Below, one piece after another: positions 20,401 through 27,203 of a stretch of 40,430 nucleotides of DNA (positions are counted from its first letter, which is position 1; every line of letters starts with the position of its first letter). The DNA comes from a virus. Below the pieces are notes generated by a model. It was not told the origin of the DNA. It searched no databases and worked only from the letters and a program-made list of their open reading frames with translations. The stretch covers positions 1 through 40,430 of the IMG/VR virus record IMGVR_UViG_3300020463_001339; one strand, written 5' to 3'. Both the position numbers and the translations under genes were made by a program.

Positions 20401-23191
20401 CGTTTACAGATCTATTACCAACTGATGTAAGATCAAATGCTGTGTTCAATGCATAATATTGTGTGCTTGGATTCTGTACAATATGAGTTGATTTTTTAGA
20501 ACTTAGGTAACCTATCATGTCACTAAAGTAAAACGGCATATCGCTAGTTTTACTGTTGTTAAGTTTTTCCATCACTTTATCAAAGTGAATTTTATTTTGT
20601 CCATCAAATCCTAAAGTATCTGCTGTCTGTAAAAATAGCTTTCTAAACTTACCGTATTCTCTTCTAGCAAATTGTACTGCTTTTATGATGTTAGCATCTT
20701 TATTAGTGATATGGTAGTTTGCTAAATTAAAAGGTCCACTATGTTGTAAAAATTTTGTACCATAAGCAGACAGGTCTCCTAAATCTCTTAGATTACCTGT
20801 ACCTGGAAAATCACCTACAAAGTCATCACGCATTTCGCAGATGCTTTCAACATGGTCGTTAACTTCTCCTAGTGTAAACGATCCAATATTATTATTAAGT
20901 GGATTGCTTTCTAAGTTTGATGCTATTTCATAAATGCCGTTTGCATTTTTCTTTGTATCACTTTTTGTTTTAATTAAAAGTATATCGTCTTTTACTAAAG
21001 GTGTAGTAAAAGTAATATATGCAATCTTATTAATTCTGTTAACAGTATAATCTGTAAGAGGTTTTTTACGTTTATTGTTTACATAAACTCTTACCCATAA
21101 GTCATTTAAGTTACCACTATCTTTATAAACGTCAATTGGAAAGTCATTGTATTGCGTATCTACGACATACTGTCTATTAACTAACTGTTTACTATCTTCA
21201 TAACCTTTAGTCCACCCCGAAGTATATGTAAATGTTGTTCTGTCAGTATATCTTCTTAAAAGACCAACTTCTGTTTTTGCTGTAGCACTTGCGTTGCTAG
21301 TTTGATATGTAAACTCGTCTTGTAATAAATTAAAATCAAATACAATATCACCTGTGTTTTCTAATGCCCTATATGTTAAAGGAAAACCTAGTACAGTATC
21401 GTTGGTTCCTGTGCCTTTTTTGTAAGAAAATAATTTAGTTCCTACAAAGGTTGAGTTAGGATAACTTGTTGTATCGTTAAAGTCTACTCCACTTTGATCA
21501 TATAGGTCAAAGGTTGGAGATTGATTAACTGCTGTTTTGTCTTGTCCAGCTTTCCATTTGGTTCCGTTATAAAACCACATCTTTCCTTTATAGTCTGTAC
21601 CATCTTTGATTAATACAGTTTCATTTAATAAAGGTGTTGTATCTGTTTCTTCTATTAAGCTGATTTGTCTTACAAAGTTATGTATAATAAATTTAACTTT
21701 AAAAATCTTACCTGCGACTCTTGTATCTGGATCAGCAGTAAATAAAATTCTCATTCCGTCAGCAACATCTACGCCATCAATGTTGTAACCTATTGCACCT
21801 TCAACAGTTGAAAATACATCAGCTGTAAATGTGTCTAGTAAGTCAACATCTTGTTTTGCTTCAGTACCAAAGTTCCATAATTTAAGTGTTGGATCAAATT
21901 CAATAATTGGTCTTGTAGCTCTACCTGTTTGATTAACATCACTAGGTTCGTCATTGATTAATGCTGTAGCTTCTAGTACTGACTTATGAAACCACTTGTT
22001 ATATCTTGACCAAGAACTTTTACTTGTTGAAGCTCTGTTTTGTACAATATAATCTTTTGTTGTTGCCCAGGCATTTGCATTACTAAAAGGTGCTCTATCA
22101 AACTTTTGACTATCAAACAGGATTGGCTGGTTTGTGCTTACTGTACCAGGTACTTCAATATCTTTTTCGTTAATAAGTTTTATTTCACTACCCACTCCTT
22201 CAACATACCAATTGCCTTCGGCATATTTTGTAGGCGTTACTGTACCTTGGAAGTTTACTTTCATACCGTTTGACATTTCATATCCGTTTGTCATTGAGTA
22301 TGTTTTCTTACCAACTATCTCTGCTTCAACATCAATAGCTGTGTTATCTAAAATATCATAAACTTGTATCAATCCACTTGCATTAATATCGTTACCATTT
22401 ACATAATATAATGTATCTGGTGCAAGTACGTCAACTGTAAATTCAATAGTTCCTACGTCTGTTGTATGTGTGCTATCGCTAATACCTACACTATAATTGT
22501 ATGCACTATCTAACGTTCTAGCTGTCTTGATTGACATCGGCATACCTGGGGTATTGATATCAAACTTATACGTTTGTCCTCTATATAATTTAAGTGTTGG
22601 ATTCTGTGTTTGTCCATCAGGTGTAAAAAGATATGCTTTATTATCTAAGTTATCTACACTTGTAACTGTATATGTACTTGTTAATCCTTTTGCTTGTCCA
22701 ACAACAGGAATACTTAATGGTCCATTTTCTAACCAGTAGTAATCTCTAAAGTTTGTAAACTTATCCCAATCAACATTAGGATTCCAAGCATAATACTCTT
22801 GACTGAATAATTTACTATCGTTATCAACAGTACCATTAAATGCTTTAACTTGGTTTTTTAAATCGTTATAATCTTTGTAAAACGTTACGTTGTTTAACGT
22901 ATCCTTAATAACTGTTGCAGGTTCTAGTTGATAATTTTCTCTTTGTGTGCTAACATCACTTACGTAAGTATCAGATGCCTTACGTGCTTTAGCAATTCTT
23001 CTACCATAGTAAGAACTAATCTTTTCTGCAACACCTGGATTTAATAACTGGTCAAGTGTAGCACTTAAGAATTTTTTATTATGTGAAGTCCTAAAATATC
23101 TTGGAAGATGTTCAGCACTGGTCCTAGTACGGCTAGTGTCTGATGTTCCAGCCGGTAAAGGATATTCGTTTTGATTATCATCATATGCCAT
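8456..23191 (-). CDS. Giant modular baseplate/tail structural protein, 4911 aa
   Basis: A single unbroken frame of 14.7 kb, in the place where T4 has gp7, gp8 and gp10 after gp6. Visible parts: residues ~200-275, a cupredoxin-like beta segment (LYRGQTYKF, MPMSIKTART, APDTLYYVNG); ~1040-1330, a Trp/Tyr-rich region (THPWEMLGYSLKPTWW); ~2100-2200 and ~2900-3000, FG-GAP or propeller-like repeats (KWLVVGAP, GDMLAVGAP, NDLIVSSKGG); ~3490 and ~3870-3920, paired G-G-x-GY...P modules; ~3960-4880, at least six FTGDGST-type beta modules. ATG overlaps the gp6 stop as TAATG. The size is far above T4 gp7 (1032 aa). It is likely a baseplate wedge or fibre-scaffold protein; the exact homology is not settled by eye. 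No stop or frameshift was noticed. Confidence 0.8.
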   Translation of the reverse strand: MAYDDNQNEYPLPAGTSDTSRTRTSAEHLPRYFRTSHNKKFLSATLDQLLNPGVAEKISSYYGRRIAKARKASDTYVSDVSTQRENYQLEPATVIKDTLNNVTFYKDYNDLKNQVKAFNGTVDNDSKLFSQEYYAWNPNVDWDKFTNFRDYYWLENGPLSIPVVGQAKGLTSTYTVTSVDNLDNKAYLFTPDGQTQNPTLKLYRGQTYKFDINTPGMPMSIKTARTLDSAYNYSVGISDSTHTTDVGTIEFTVDVLAPDTLYYVNGNDINASGLIQVYDILDNTAIDVEAEIVGKKTYSMTNGYEMSNGMKVNFQGTVTPTKYAEGNWYVEGVGSEIKLINEKDIEVPGTVSTNQPILFDSQKFDRAPFSNANAWATTKDYIVQNRASTSKSSWSRYNKWFHKSVLEATALINDEPSDVNQTGRATRPIIEFDPTLKLWNFGTEAKQDVDLLDTFTADVFSTVEGAIGYNIDGVDVADGMRILFTADPDTRVAGKIFKVKFIIHNFVRQISLIEETDTTPLLNETVLIKDGTDYKGKMWFYNGTKWKAGQDKTAVNQSPTFDLYDQSGVDFNDTTSYPNSTFVGTKLFSYKKGTGTNDTVLGFPLTYRALENTGDIVFDFNLLQDEFTYQTSNASATAKTEVGLLRRYTDRTTFTYTSGWTKGYEDSKQLVNRQYVVDTQYNDFPIDVYKDSGNLNDLWVRVYVNNKRKKPLTDYTVNRINKIAYITFTTPLVKDDILLIKTKSDTKKNANGIYEIASNLESNPLNNNIGSFTLGEVNDHVESICEMRDDFVGDFPGTGNLRDLGDLSAYGTKFLQHSGPFNLANYHITNKDANIIKAVQFARREYGKFRKLFLQTADTLGFDGQNKIHFDKVMEKLNNSKTSDMPFYFSDMIGYLSSKKSTHIVQNPSTQYYALNTAFDLTSVGNRSVNVYINGVQLIEGTDYIFEANYSGFVTITKTKVIGDTIDIYEYSNTDGSYIPPTPTKLGLYPKFVPQKFSDTTYQTPVDVIQGHDGNIFVAYNDYRDDLLLELEKRIYNNIKVDYDATMVNIHEFIGGETRDTGFTRASRDKALLSEFIEWSNLLGSPDYTDYSFWARSNSFTYNYSSTNSPSGKQNAGYWRAVYKEAYDTDRPHTHPWEMLGYSLKPTWWDTVYGAAPYTSENKILWKDLEDGIIRIPGQPVTYNSNYARTDLTRHIPVDDGGNLLSPLDSNYAKDYISNRTQNPFVFGDQSPTETAWRRSSEYPFALITAWMLNQPTKIIGLGYDRARIKRNPAKEVIYSETNKRLRLEDLVFPNTDQDTTRVTTSGLVNYIAEYMNSKTIKYYSQFKTDLKSVTNQLGLKIGGYTEKTKFKLALDSRTPYNEGNVFVPEENYQVFLNKSSVIDLIPYSGVIIEKVAAGFIVRGYNYNNPYFKYYSPVELADDPIARVGGVTESFVTWTGGQSYSPGLIVEFGSQYYMTETQHIAGDNFDQSKFVKLAELPVTGGRTAKFHKQWNEGINDEPLELAYGTMFRTIQGVVDFLLGYERYLNAQGFKFEQYNTEINQVEDWRLSAREFMFWTTQNWAENSVITLSAGANKLCFYKENHVADNIFDNFYGYNMFKADGKKLLQAFVNTYRDNDNYVEITTKNTADGIYAVKIPLIQVEHVVLLDNTTVFKDYIYDLEPGYRQERIKVLGYRTDQWTGGFNIPGFVFDDVKITEWDTWTDYALGDTVKYKEFYYVAKVKVPGAETFDESSWERLRTKPQSGLIANLDYKAKQFGDFYDLDTDNFDEGQQKVAQHLIGYQKRQYLENIINDDVSQYKFYQGFIQDKGTKNSLTKLFDALSNTTTDSVEFYEEWAVRLGQLGSSQSFDEVEYKLDESKFRLSPQPVELVSSITGQETDLIYRQRPFETYLKPDGYDHKPFPVQYKDKDYIQTAGYVNSADVKSQVAKYDDILALTLTNYNIGDYIWTGTGKSTTSWDVLKYTRTDFQLKSIGSDTNAGTTTFSLKAGQMATFAANDIIGIIDAPGAEKFYKVKECVLGTIVCYANGVTPDLAEAQDPSANFGFVTHFVSSRVASLEEANTRLINSQLKVGETIWVDDDSNSRWVVLQNNPTHSQHQVISNVETGDASTNFGKVIACDERNATLMVGASESNKVYVYQRTSDGGQYQHAQTITAPTDLYTGNGKFGTGLGLSRDSKWLVVGAPQASNLKTKFSGNFTGSQSYAKGDIVNYQENFWEAQFPISAAQGTLTFNSFYDTADIAEASWNGTAYPNVVYAIRGNYNFNVPTDHMLIRAPTAQYEGSAVGDALVLNWKQYSQNYPNGIVPFGSNGPGVAQFEGSKTIASKVDAVLYFDNLLRTPVIGDTISTATAIGVVDYIHVENVNQATIYIKDSNGQFTDSGSATIDSVSMGTYVAVNPLNSAASFGGWWKVSGLTAFTSSVKDITTPQFVVQDIITTQESKTPEVYYNTMDDVYALNQITDPTKGGKLGHLSYYNKQGMPDLSPYWFFRAPKAWTDTLTVGDTFKMEVNQVRNSLGTVFDPATLGLNLSYTNQALGHEVYDLWDGYVDVTFTNFDNQGNPFIPQIGDIIVDQTTGAEAYVAYLQEQLLDCRLYIKNKTGAFKFGNLNADTSTIAIKNGVSAGIDRLSGRLDATDQSSNTTGKLVVVRFTDSTQLPVTTPSFRNEVEIHVYNDRTVSGVARTPNYPNPLNKDWVQVSAIKADSSGVASSFSNEGVYFVYERMGTGLYSFQHGYTNPQRDNNRNLGTQIEITKSNILDNFYRVFISAPGDGTVSNSGRIHFVNHGTDSTGTVYEWARSKNLNFKGEYDAALSYYTNDIVLYQGSFYEATTNLTPGTFSISYWTLLTSTIDYIGYVPNDTSLTVSDDSTFDKNTLTNYAHPFAISKYGDLIATVADFNDSDPKIIIYRLNNGHYDFSQMITAPATGIGFGTSVSLNDDGDMLAVGAPLDDTRSNDNGKVYLYTSSAGTFTNTQVIYSPENDVAERFGASLDFEGNDLIVSSKGGDLVTSTSFDTLTTTFDNNLTQFESVNADSGQVFMYQKVKNKLLYSEKFNYKNASTERFGEYLLFNENHVYVPMPELSVTDNNYIGTLLDYKSARGIKPWKELRNPTEQVDLSKFKGVFIYNITSNPKAQTIDYIDPIQGKIAGAAEEELTYKTHYDPAVYTTGTATPSTVIDPENYWADSYVGKLWWDISTAKFVNPYQGNIVYNTANWNRLFTGASIDVYEWVETQLSPTAWTALADTEEGLSKGISGTPRSLTEFTQIQKYDEVSKGFFNKYYYWVKNKKIIPPLEWRKTSAYDVSQLITDPAAQGQKFVAMYSNNRFGLYNCQSLVSGPNNAINFRYWKIDNKNINAHNQYQIISEGLDTSTPNAELERKWYDSLIGVDKNDRPVPDPILSEKQRYGILDRPRQGMFKNRVEALKQTVERANDVLKKNLIVDEYNLTNFLSKDAIPTLLSRKFDKSVTTHAELGFVGISNVIPAVITPVFVNGKLDRLTITNGGKGYTTVPTYTFSNVGNGSGAEITLEINTAGTVTSATVKNSGSGYATTTGLEIRKYSVLVSVDETVSNKWAIYAYNNLTKLWERTSSSSYDTTNWWDYADWYDTGYSEFTEVDFLVDYSYELEGLSDTIGDIVKISIIGTGGWLLLEKISNDGADYTTKYKTVGRENGTIQLKTALYNPANSNVGYDGLSYDTSFYDDQPTLELRNILTGLRDHIFINTLAVEYNNLFFASMRYAFAEQPNVDWAFKTSFLKAKHNAGDLQQKITFQNDSLPSYEKFVEEAKPYKTKVREYISSYTKTDPTSTGVTDFDMPPAFSVDDGKIVPASLKVKDNLIYGQDANITSYPNKYWADNVGFEVTKVNIKSGGSGYLEVPQIKFSGGGGTGAKATATLGSGGSIKYITVTNPGSGYLSAPTITIDGTQNQSSYSIATITAEIGNSKVRSIHHVSRFDRTTGTFLITTLSQTETFTGTGSQTTFNLKFPMDLRTTQVEITVAGVESLQSEYAVSNIEYTDKSYVRYKGRITFTEPPVTGSAIVVKYSKSIDMLQAQDRINLFYSPTTGMLGNDVSQLMDGVDYGGIEVKSFTFGSGTGWSSDPYYTTTWDTYDNTYEDEVFTLDGSTNVFALAKPLENGVVYNVYKNGIRIDDETWDGSSIGTTNNPNAVMLPITGSGQTSVQLNETLIPTVANDVIVIRKASSDGSFIPDPDGYDTLLQGGNLAYESARGIKAEEIVVDGDGFVTPLTSKGPEELVPGQVLDTLDIKVYERTGDGSSVLHSYNYLGDGTNKDFDINYVPMSQKDVWIKVHGTILSDTEFTVDYQNKKIKLTTAPGDQQQVHIITMSNNGEHILDVDQFTGDGSTAQFVTPIKYKSTLSFFLTVDGRTVNVDMAETDATYNVGQGLCVFKMGTAPADNSVIQYAIFDSASKSFSQIATDTFTGDGTNKVFTLAQTPLNQKPLEHNVIVKVGNKILRAGYNQSFNITTANRQYQLRDYQISQAGVGANQVRVFLNGVEQTLTQSWNWDTFNATVNLFADVGVDGDVLDVYVIDNGEYAFGYLDGNGLWVETTDKVYLDTAPANNESVTVYQLTNHDVRKIERMNLDVVTRNPVTVGTDNYAEYHQLTNGIIKLRKAAIDAEYVWITKNGALLTPSVDYYLQDDKQSIRMVIDVAANDSLELIHFSNSTIVGKFGYRQFKDMLNRTHFKRLGDNVEYTLAENLNWYDTKIFVTNADTLPNPNRDRGIPGIVFIGGERVEYYLKEDGALRQLRRGTLGTGIKTIHKAGAQVFDQSVYQTVPYKDETRTQTFTADGSTRAVTVDFTPNNVNEFEIFVGGRRLRKNAISSFNPITDLDSPEGDSTLPAEFSVDGVNPVVTLTDTPAINTKITVVRRIGKTWTDSGTPLRLQENDIGRFLRNKEVTLPK
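8740..11330 (-). repeat. Tandem FTGDGST-type beta modules at the C-terminus of the giant protein
   Basis: Degenerate protein-level repeat. Module starts are near residue 3960 (TFTGTGSQTTF), 4110 (VFTLDGSTNVF), 4273 (NYLGDGTNKDF), 4347 (QFTGDGSTAQF), 4433 (TFTGDGTNKVF) and 4800 (TFTADGSTRAV). Each is followed by a short strand pattern such as ...V.V.G... and then an I/L-rich strand with AP(A/G)D or similar. Spacing varies from about 75 to 370 residues, so some copies are separated by other sequence. These modules occur in fibre and baseplate proteins of marine phages; here they probably form a stalk. Confidence 0.65.
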
Positions 23192-26100
23192 TAATAACCA
23201 CTCCCAGAGCTTCTACTACTTGAACTTGAAGAACTTGAAGAACTTGAACTTGAAGAACTTGAACTTGAAGAACTTGAAACTGTTGATGCCGCTGTATAAC
23301 TAGATCCACTTGTAACACCACTTGACGTAGTAGCTGTTGATGTAAGAACAGTTCCTGATGCTTTTAATTTACTTGCCGTAATTGCATCAATAATTGCTAC
23401 ATCGTCAACTGTTGCTCCGCTAACAAAAACTTCATCTGCTTCTGACTTGATTTCGTAAAGACTTCCAAATCCTTGAGAGTCTTGTTTAGGAACAATTACA
23501 ATGTTTACTAGATCAGGTGCAACTTCGTTCATAATATAAGTAGCCATCTCTGAGAAATGAAACGTATCACCGAAATCCCAATTTTCTAAAGCAAAATAGC
23601 CATTCATTGCTGAAATAACTCTTGCCTTAATATCGTTATCGTTAACAACCTGATCTGGATTCTTAACTATTTTAATGTTTGCTTGTACTTGAGCATCTGC
23701 TTTTGATCCAAATAAAACTTTATATTTTACCGGGTGGTAAATTACGTCATCACTGATAGATTTAATCTTGTTAATTTCAGAACCGTAGTTGTTAAACAGA
23801 TTGTCACTGCTAGGTGGTAGAGGTTTATTTAAAACTGTACCATCTAGATATCTTCTAAACTCTGTATCATAAGTTCTTGTTAGTAAGTAACTGTCAATTA
23901 AGTTACTTGAACTTGGATCAATTCTGCTGTCATCATCTGCTGAATGAACGTAATGGAATTTAAGTCCACTTCTACCTATGTATGCTTTATAATCAGTTGT
24001 TAATGATAGTGTGCCTGCTGTCGAGCTGTATACTTTAAATACGTCTTCAGTAACTAGGTAAAATACCTGGCCATCTGTGTATGTGCTTAATGCACCAACA
24101 AGACTTTCACTTTGTTTTACTAGTACACTACCAGAACTATTATCCATATACTTGTAGTCATCAATACCATCTGATGATGTATATTTTTCCAAGAAAACGT
24201 ATTTTGTTAAAGGATTAGTTGTTTCATCAACTAGTGCAATAAACGTTTCAGGATCATCTACAACTCCATCAGAGTCTGAATCATAAAAACTTACTTCAAC
24301 TTTTTTACTGTCAATGTATCCGTCTCCGTCTCTATATTCTTTAGATATTTCCCATGGATAATCTATTGTAAAAGGACTTGTACTATCTGGTTGTGTATTA
24401 ATACTTAATACTGCAATTTTGTCTTTAATAACTTTACCTGTTCTGTTATCAAATATTTTGCTCGTACTATCATAGTAAAATCTAATTTCCTCGTTACTTT
24501 CAAAAACGTATCGTTGTGCTCTTGAAGTAACTGTATATTTTTCACCGTCTGTTTCAAATAATACTAGCCAACTTGAATCTAATGCTTGGTCTGTAACATC
24601 ACCTGTTTTACCTGTACTAAAATTGCTTGAAATATCTAAGTTAGTTGCAGTAATCATACGCCATTGTCTTAATGCACTATCATATCTTAAACCAAATGTT
24701 TTGTAAGCAAATATTTGATCTGTAATCTGTGACTGTACATCAGTTAACAATGTTTTACTGAACTTAGGTTTTAATTCTGATAAAACAGCATCTGAAGGAA
24801 TTATGTCATTTAATATAATTGGTCCTGTGCCATCTGTGTTGTCTGTTCTTCCATCTCCAGTAACACTTACAACTTTTACCCATTTGTAAGTTATTGCATT
24901 AGGATGATCTGGATTTCCAGTCATTAAAGCATGACTGTTGTTTGCCATGAAATGTTTTCCTGTTGGTGCAACAAATTTTAATAGTGTGCCTGGTTCAATA
25001 AATTTTAATGCACTGGCAGTAAAACTTCCTACTTGTAATGATGTACTATTTGCATCAACAAATGATCCTGTAGATTGATTTGTTGTTGTAGTTTTACTTG
25101 ACCATTTTGCACCCAAGTCAGCAACAAGCGTCTTAGGAAAGTTAGTCAAATAATAATTCAACATTTGCTTCTGGCTTAATATTGGTGTTATAGTGTTTAC
25201 TAGAACGCCCTGTACGTCTGTTTTAGTACTAAACGTAAAAGATGTTTTATCTGTGTAAGAGTCTTTGTAAATGACGCCGTCAGCACCATATAAGTTGGTG
25301 CTAGAATATTTTCCTGTAGCATCTAATAAATCGTAGTATCTTGAAATACCACTTGAAGTTCTGTTTACACTTTTTACTTTAATAATTTCTTGGCTAATTC
25401 CTAAAGGACTTACTTGATAGTCTTCTCCAGTAACCATTCTGTTCTGTGTGTAATATGTACTTGGAGCATTCTGTCTAATACTTGCATTACTTTCTGAAAT
25501 GGTTGCATTGTCAACAGTATATTTTAACTCCAACGCAATCGTAAGTGTTTCTTGATTGCCTGTTTTCGATGTGTAAGGTATTGACACACTGATGTTAACT
25601 AAATCTGCTGGAACAATATTGTATTGATCGTTTACACTTGTTCTATAATATGTTCTAAAGTTTCCTTGTGGTAAGTTACCAAACGTACCATCACTAAAAA
25701 TTAAATCAACTGAGTCTTGTGATTTACTTAATACTCCAAAGATATTTCTCATATTTTTTCTTATACTGTTGTATACAATGTTATTACCTTCAGTTGAATC
25801 AACCTTTGTCCATATTTCGTCCTCAGCCCCAATTGAATTTAATCTGTATAACCAAACATCTGTGTTGTTGATGTTAGTTGCTTCAAGTCCTATTGTTTGA
25901 TTCGTGCTAGGAGATGTAATATTAAAAGTACCTGTATCTAATGTACCTTGTCTAAAATGTGAAAAGTATCCTGTGTTAGAACTTCCAGGTCCTCTTCCGT
26001 CATCTCTATATAAAAATCCTAAACTGTTTCCAGGTAGTGGTGCTTCTTCTGATATAACACCGTTATTAACATCTGTCGAAACAACTTGAAATTGTAAATT

Positions 26101-26724
26101 CTTTCCGTCAACGTTTTTACTAAAAGTATAAACAGGAACATCTGTATTACTTGCATCAAATCTGTATTGGTATGTTGGTACTCCTTCAACAGTATCTTTT
26201 TTGATAGGTCTACCTACAATGCTGTTTACTGGCAATGACGCATTTAAAACTTTTTCAAACTGTTCTCTCCAGTTTGTGTTTGCAGGGTCGTTCCATAAAA
26301 CTGTTTGGTTTGATAGGTTAGTACCATTTGAATCAACTATGTCCTCTGATGTACTTACACTTTCAAATTTAAGCAATCCGTTTGCTGTTTGATTACGTTT
26401 TGGATTGTATGATAAGAGCCTAGCTAAACGTAAAACTGATTCTCTACGTTCAGCTAACTCTAAAAAGTTTTCTCTAGCATTTAAATCTACGCGGAAAGCA
26501 ATATTTTGACCTAGGAAAGCTATAAGGTCAATTAATGCAAGGTACTCACTTGATTCAATATAATCGTTAAAATCTTCTGGATAATTTTGTCGTATATAGT
26601 TGATCATTGTACGACGCAGATTATCAAAGTCATACGACTTAAATTCTGCATTTCTAAATGACTGATAGACCTTTTTCCAATCTTCAGCTAACAATAATCT
26701 GTTTTGTCTATTTGTTGACGACAT
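23191..26724 (-). CDS. 6: Baseplate wedge protein gp6 (T4 gp6 family), enlarged
   Basis: 1177 residues against 660 in T4. The N-terminus carries the conserved gp6 block: YDFDNLRRTMINYIRQNYP, ESSEYLALIDLIAFLGQNIAFRVD, NARENFLELAERRESVLRLA and LLSYNPKRNQTA (about 25-115). gp6 dimers form the inner ring of the baseplate wedges with gp7, gp25 and gp53; gp25 lies immediately upstream. A middle region of several hundred residues is beta-rich and holds a calcium-loop-like DSDSDGVVDD (about 810). The conserved C-terminal part (VKYKVLFGSKADAQVQANIKIVKN, about 1000-1025) precedes a tail of 21 consecutive serines and RSSGSGY. ATG has AAGGA upstream and an AATAAATA late box. Family assignment is confident; the extra length and the serine tail are unusual. 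Confidence 0.92.
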   Translation of the reverse strand: MSSTNRQNRLLLAEDWKKVYQSFRNAEFKSYDFDNLRRTMINYIRQNYPEDFNDYIESSEYLALIDLIAFLGQNIAFRVDLNARENFLELAERRESVLRLARLLSYNPKRNQTANGLLKFESVSTSEDIVDSNGTNLSNQTVLWNDPANTNWREQFEKVLNASLPVNSIVGRPIKKDTVEGVPTYQYRFDASNTDVPVYTFSKNVDGKNLQFQVVSTDVNNGVISEEAPLPGNSLGFLYRDDGRGPGSSNTGYFSHFRQGTLDTGTFNITSPSTNQTIGLEATNINNTDVWLYRLNSIGAEDEIWTKVDSTEGNNIVYNSIRKNMRNIFGVLSKSQDSVDLIFSDGTFGNLPQGNFRTYYRTSVNDQYNIVPADLVNISVSIPYTSKTGNQETLTIALELKYTVDNATISESNASIRQNAPSTYYTQNRMVTGEDYQVSPLGISQEIIKVKSVNRTSSGISRYYDLLDATGKYSSTNLYGADGVIYKDSYTDKTSFTFSTKTDVQGVLVNTITPILSQKQMLNYYLTNFPKTLVADLGAKWSSKTTTTNQSTGSFVDANSTSLQVGSFTASALKFIEPGTLLKFVAPTGKHFMANNSHALMTGNPDHPNAITYKWVKVVSVTGDGRTDNTDGTGPIILNDIIPSDAVLSELKPKFSKTLLTDVQSQITDQIFAYKTFGLRYDSALRQWRMITATNLDISSNFSTGKTGDVTDQALDSSWLVLFETDGEKYTVTSRAQRYVFESNEEIRFYYDSTSKIFDNRTGKVIKDKIAVLSINTQPDSTSPFTIDYPWEISKEYRDGDGYIDSKKVEVSFYDSDSDGVVDDPETFIALVDETTNPLTKYVFLEKYTSSDGIDDYKYMDNSSGSVLVKQSESLVGALSTYTDGQVFYLVTEDVFKVYSSTAGTLSLTTDYKAYIGRSGLKFHYVHSADDDSRIDPSSSNLIDSYLLTRTYDTEFRRYLDGTVLNKPLPPSSDNLFNNYGSEINKIKSISDDVIYHPVKYKVLFGSKADAQVQANIKIVKNPDQVVNDNDIKARVISAMNGYFALENWDFGDTFHFSEMATYIMNEVAPDLVNIVIVPKQDSQGFGSLYEIKSEADEVFVSGATVDDVAIIDAITASKLKASGTVLTSTATTSSGVTSGSSYTAASTVSSSSSSSSSSSSSSSSSSSSSRSSGSGY
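23215..23277 (-). repeat. Serine homopolymer tract (21 codons) at gp6 C-terminus
   Basis: Sixty-three bases encode 21 serines in a row using TCA, AGT and TCT. The DNA is a mixture of six-base TCAAGT and nine-base TCTTCAAGT units, so it is a simple-sequence repeat that could change length in register by slippage without breaking the frame. It is followed by Arg-Ser-Ser-Gly-Ser-Gly-Tyr and the stop. Confidence 0.9.
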
Positions 26725-26743
26725 TTGCTTTCCTTAATATTAC

Positions 26744-26751
26744 TATTTATT
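26744..26751 (-). promoter_or_regulatory. T4-type late promoter box (AATAAATA)
   Basis: AATAAATA on the minus strand in the 47-base gap between gp25 and gp6, 19 bases before the gp6 ATG. A TTAAGGA ribosome site follows it. One mismatch from T4 TATAAATA. Confidence 0.65.
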
Positions 26752-26771
26752 GTAATCCGTAAAGTACGTAC

Positions 26772-27203
26772 TTAATAAGAGCCTGACTCTTCATCAAAAG
26801 TCAACCTCAGTTTTTCTGAAATATTGTATGGCAAATACATCAAATCAACATCAATTATTATTCCGCTCTCATACGAATCAATTACTATACTAGAAACAGC
26901 TATACGTGGATCGCTGTTTACGACCTGTGTAACGTTCTTTGCAATAGCTTCTTTCATATCCTCTGTTAAAGGTTCATGTATTGCGTCCCATATCACTGTT
27001 CCAAATTCTGGATTCATCAGCTTCTCACCTTGTCTAATGTGGAAGTGATTCAATAAATCTTGTTTAATAAGTCCTATGTCAAACAGCCTTTTGCTGTTAT
27101 TATCAGGATTAACTGTACTTGTACCCTTATAGGCACGATTAGTAGTAACCGGTTGCTGGTTTACTCCTGATGGTACTGTAATTTTTTTATATAAGTCTGC
27201 CAT
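26772..27203 (-). CDS. 25: Baseplate wedge protein gp25 (GPW/gp25 family)
   Basis: 143 residues, close to T4 gp25 (132). The core signature is intact: LIKQDLLNHFHIRQGEKLM, NPEFGTVIWDAIHEPLT (about 45-85), then NSDPRIAV and a strand pair ending LRLTFDEE. gp25 is the sheath initiator of contractile tails, with counterparts in R-type pyocins and type VI secretion (TssE); it links the baseplate inner ring to the sheath and contacts gp6 and gp53. About 45 residues precede the core, including a VTTNRAYKG segment. The ATG lies 12 bases after the gp5 stop. The ribosome site is weak (AGGT about 11 bases upstream). Confidence 0.92.
   Translation of the reverse strand: MADLYKKITVPSGVNQQPVTTNRAYKGTSTVNPDNNSKRLFDIGLIKQDLLNHFHIRQGEKLMNPEFGTVIWDAIHEPLTEDMKEAIAKNVTQVVNSDPRIAVSSIVIDSYESGIIIDVDLMYLPYNISEKLRLTFDEESGSY

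Noticed and set aside
23206-23280. CRISPR-like or regulatory repeat array
   Set aside because: The repeat is coding (serine codons TCA/AGT/TCT) without spacers and is in frame with the gp6 end.
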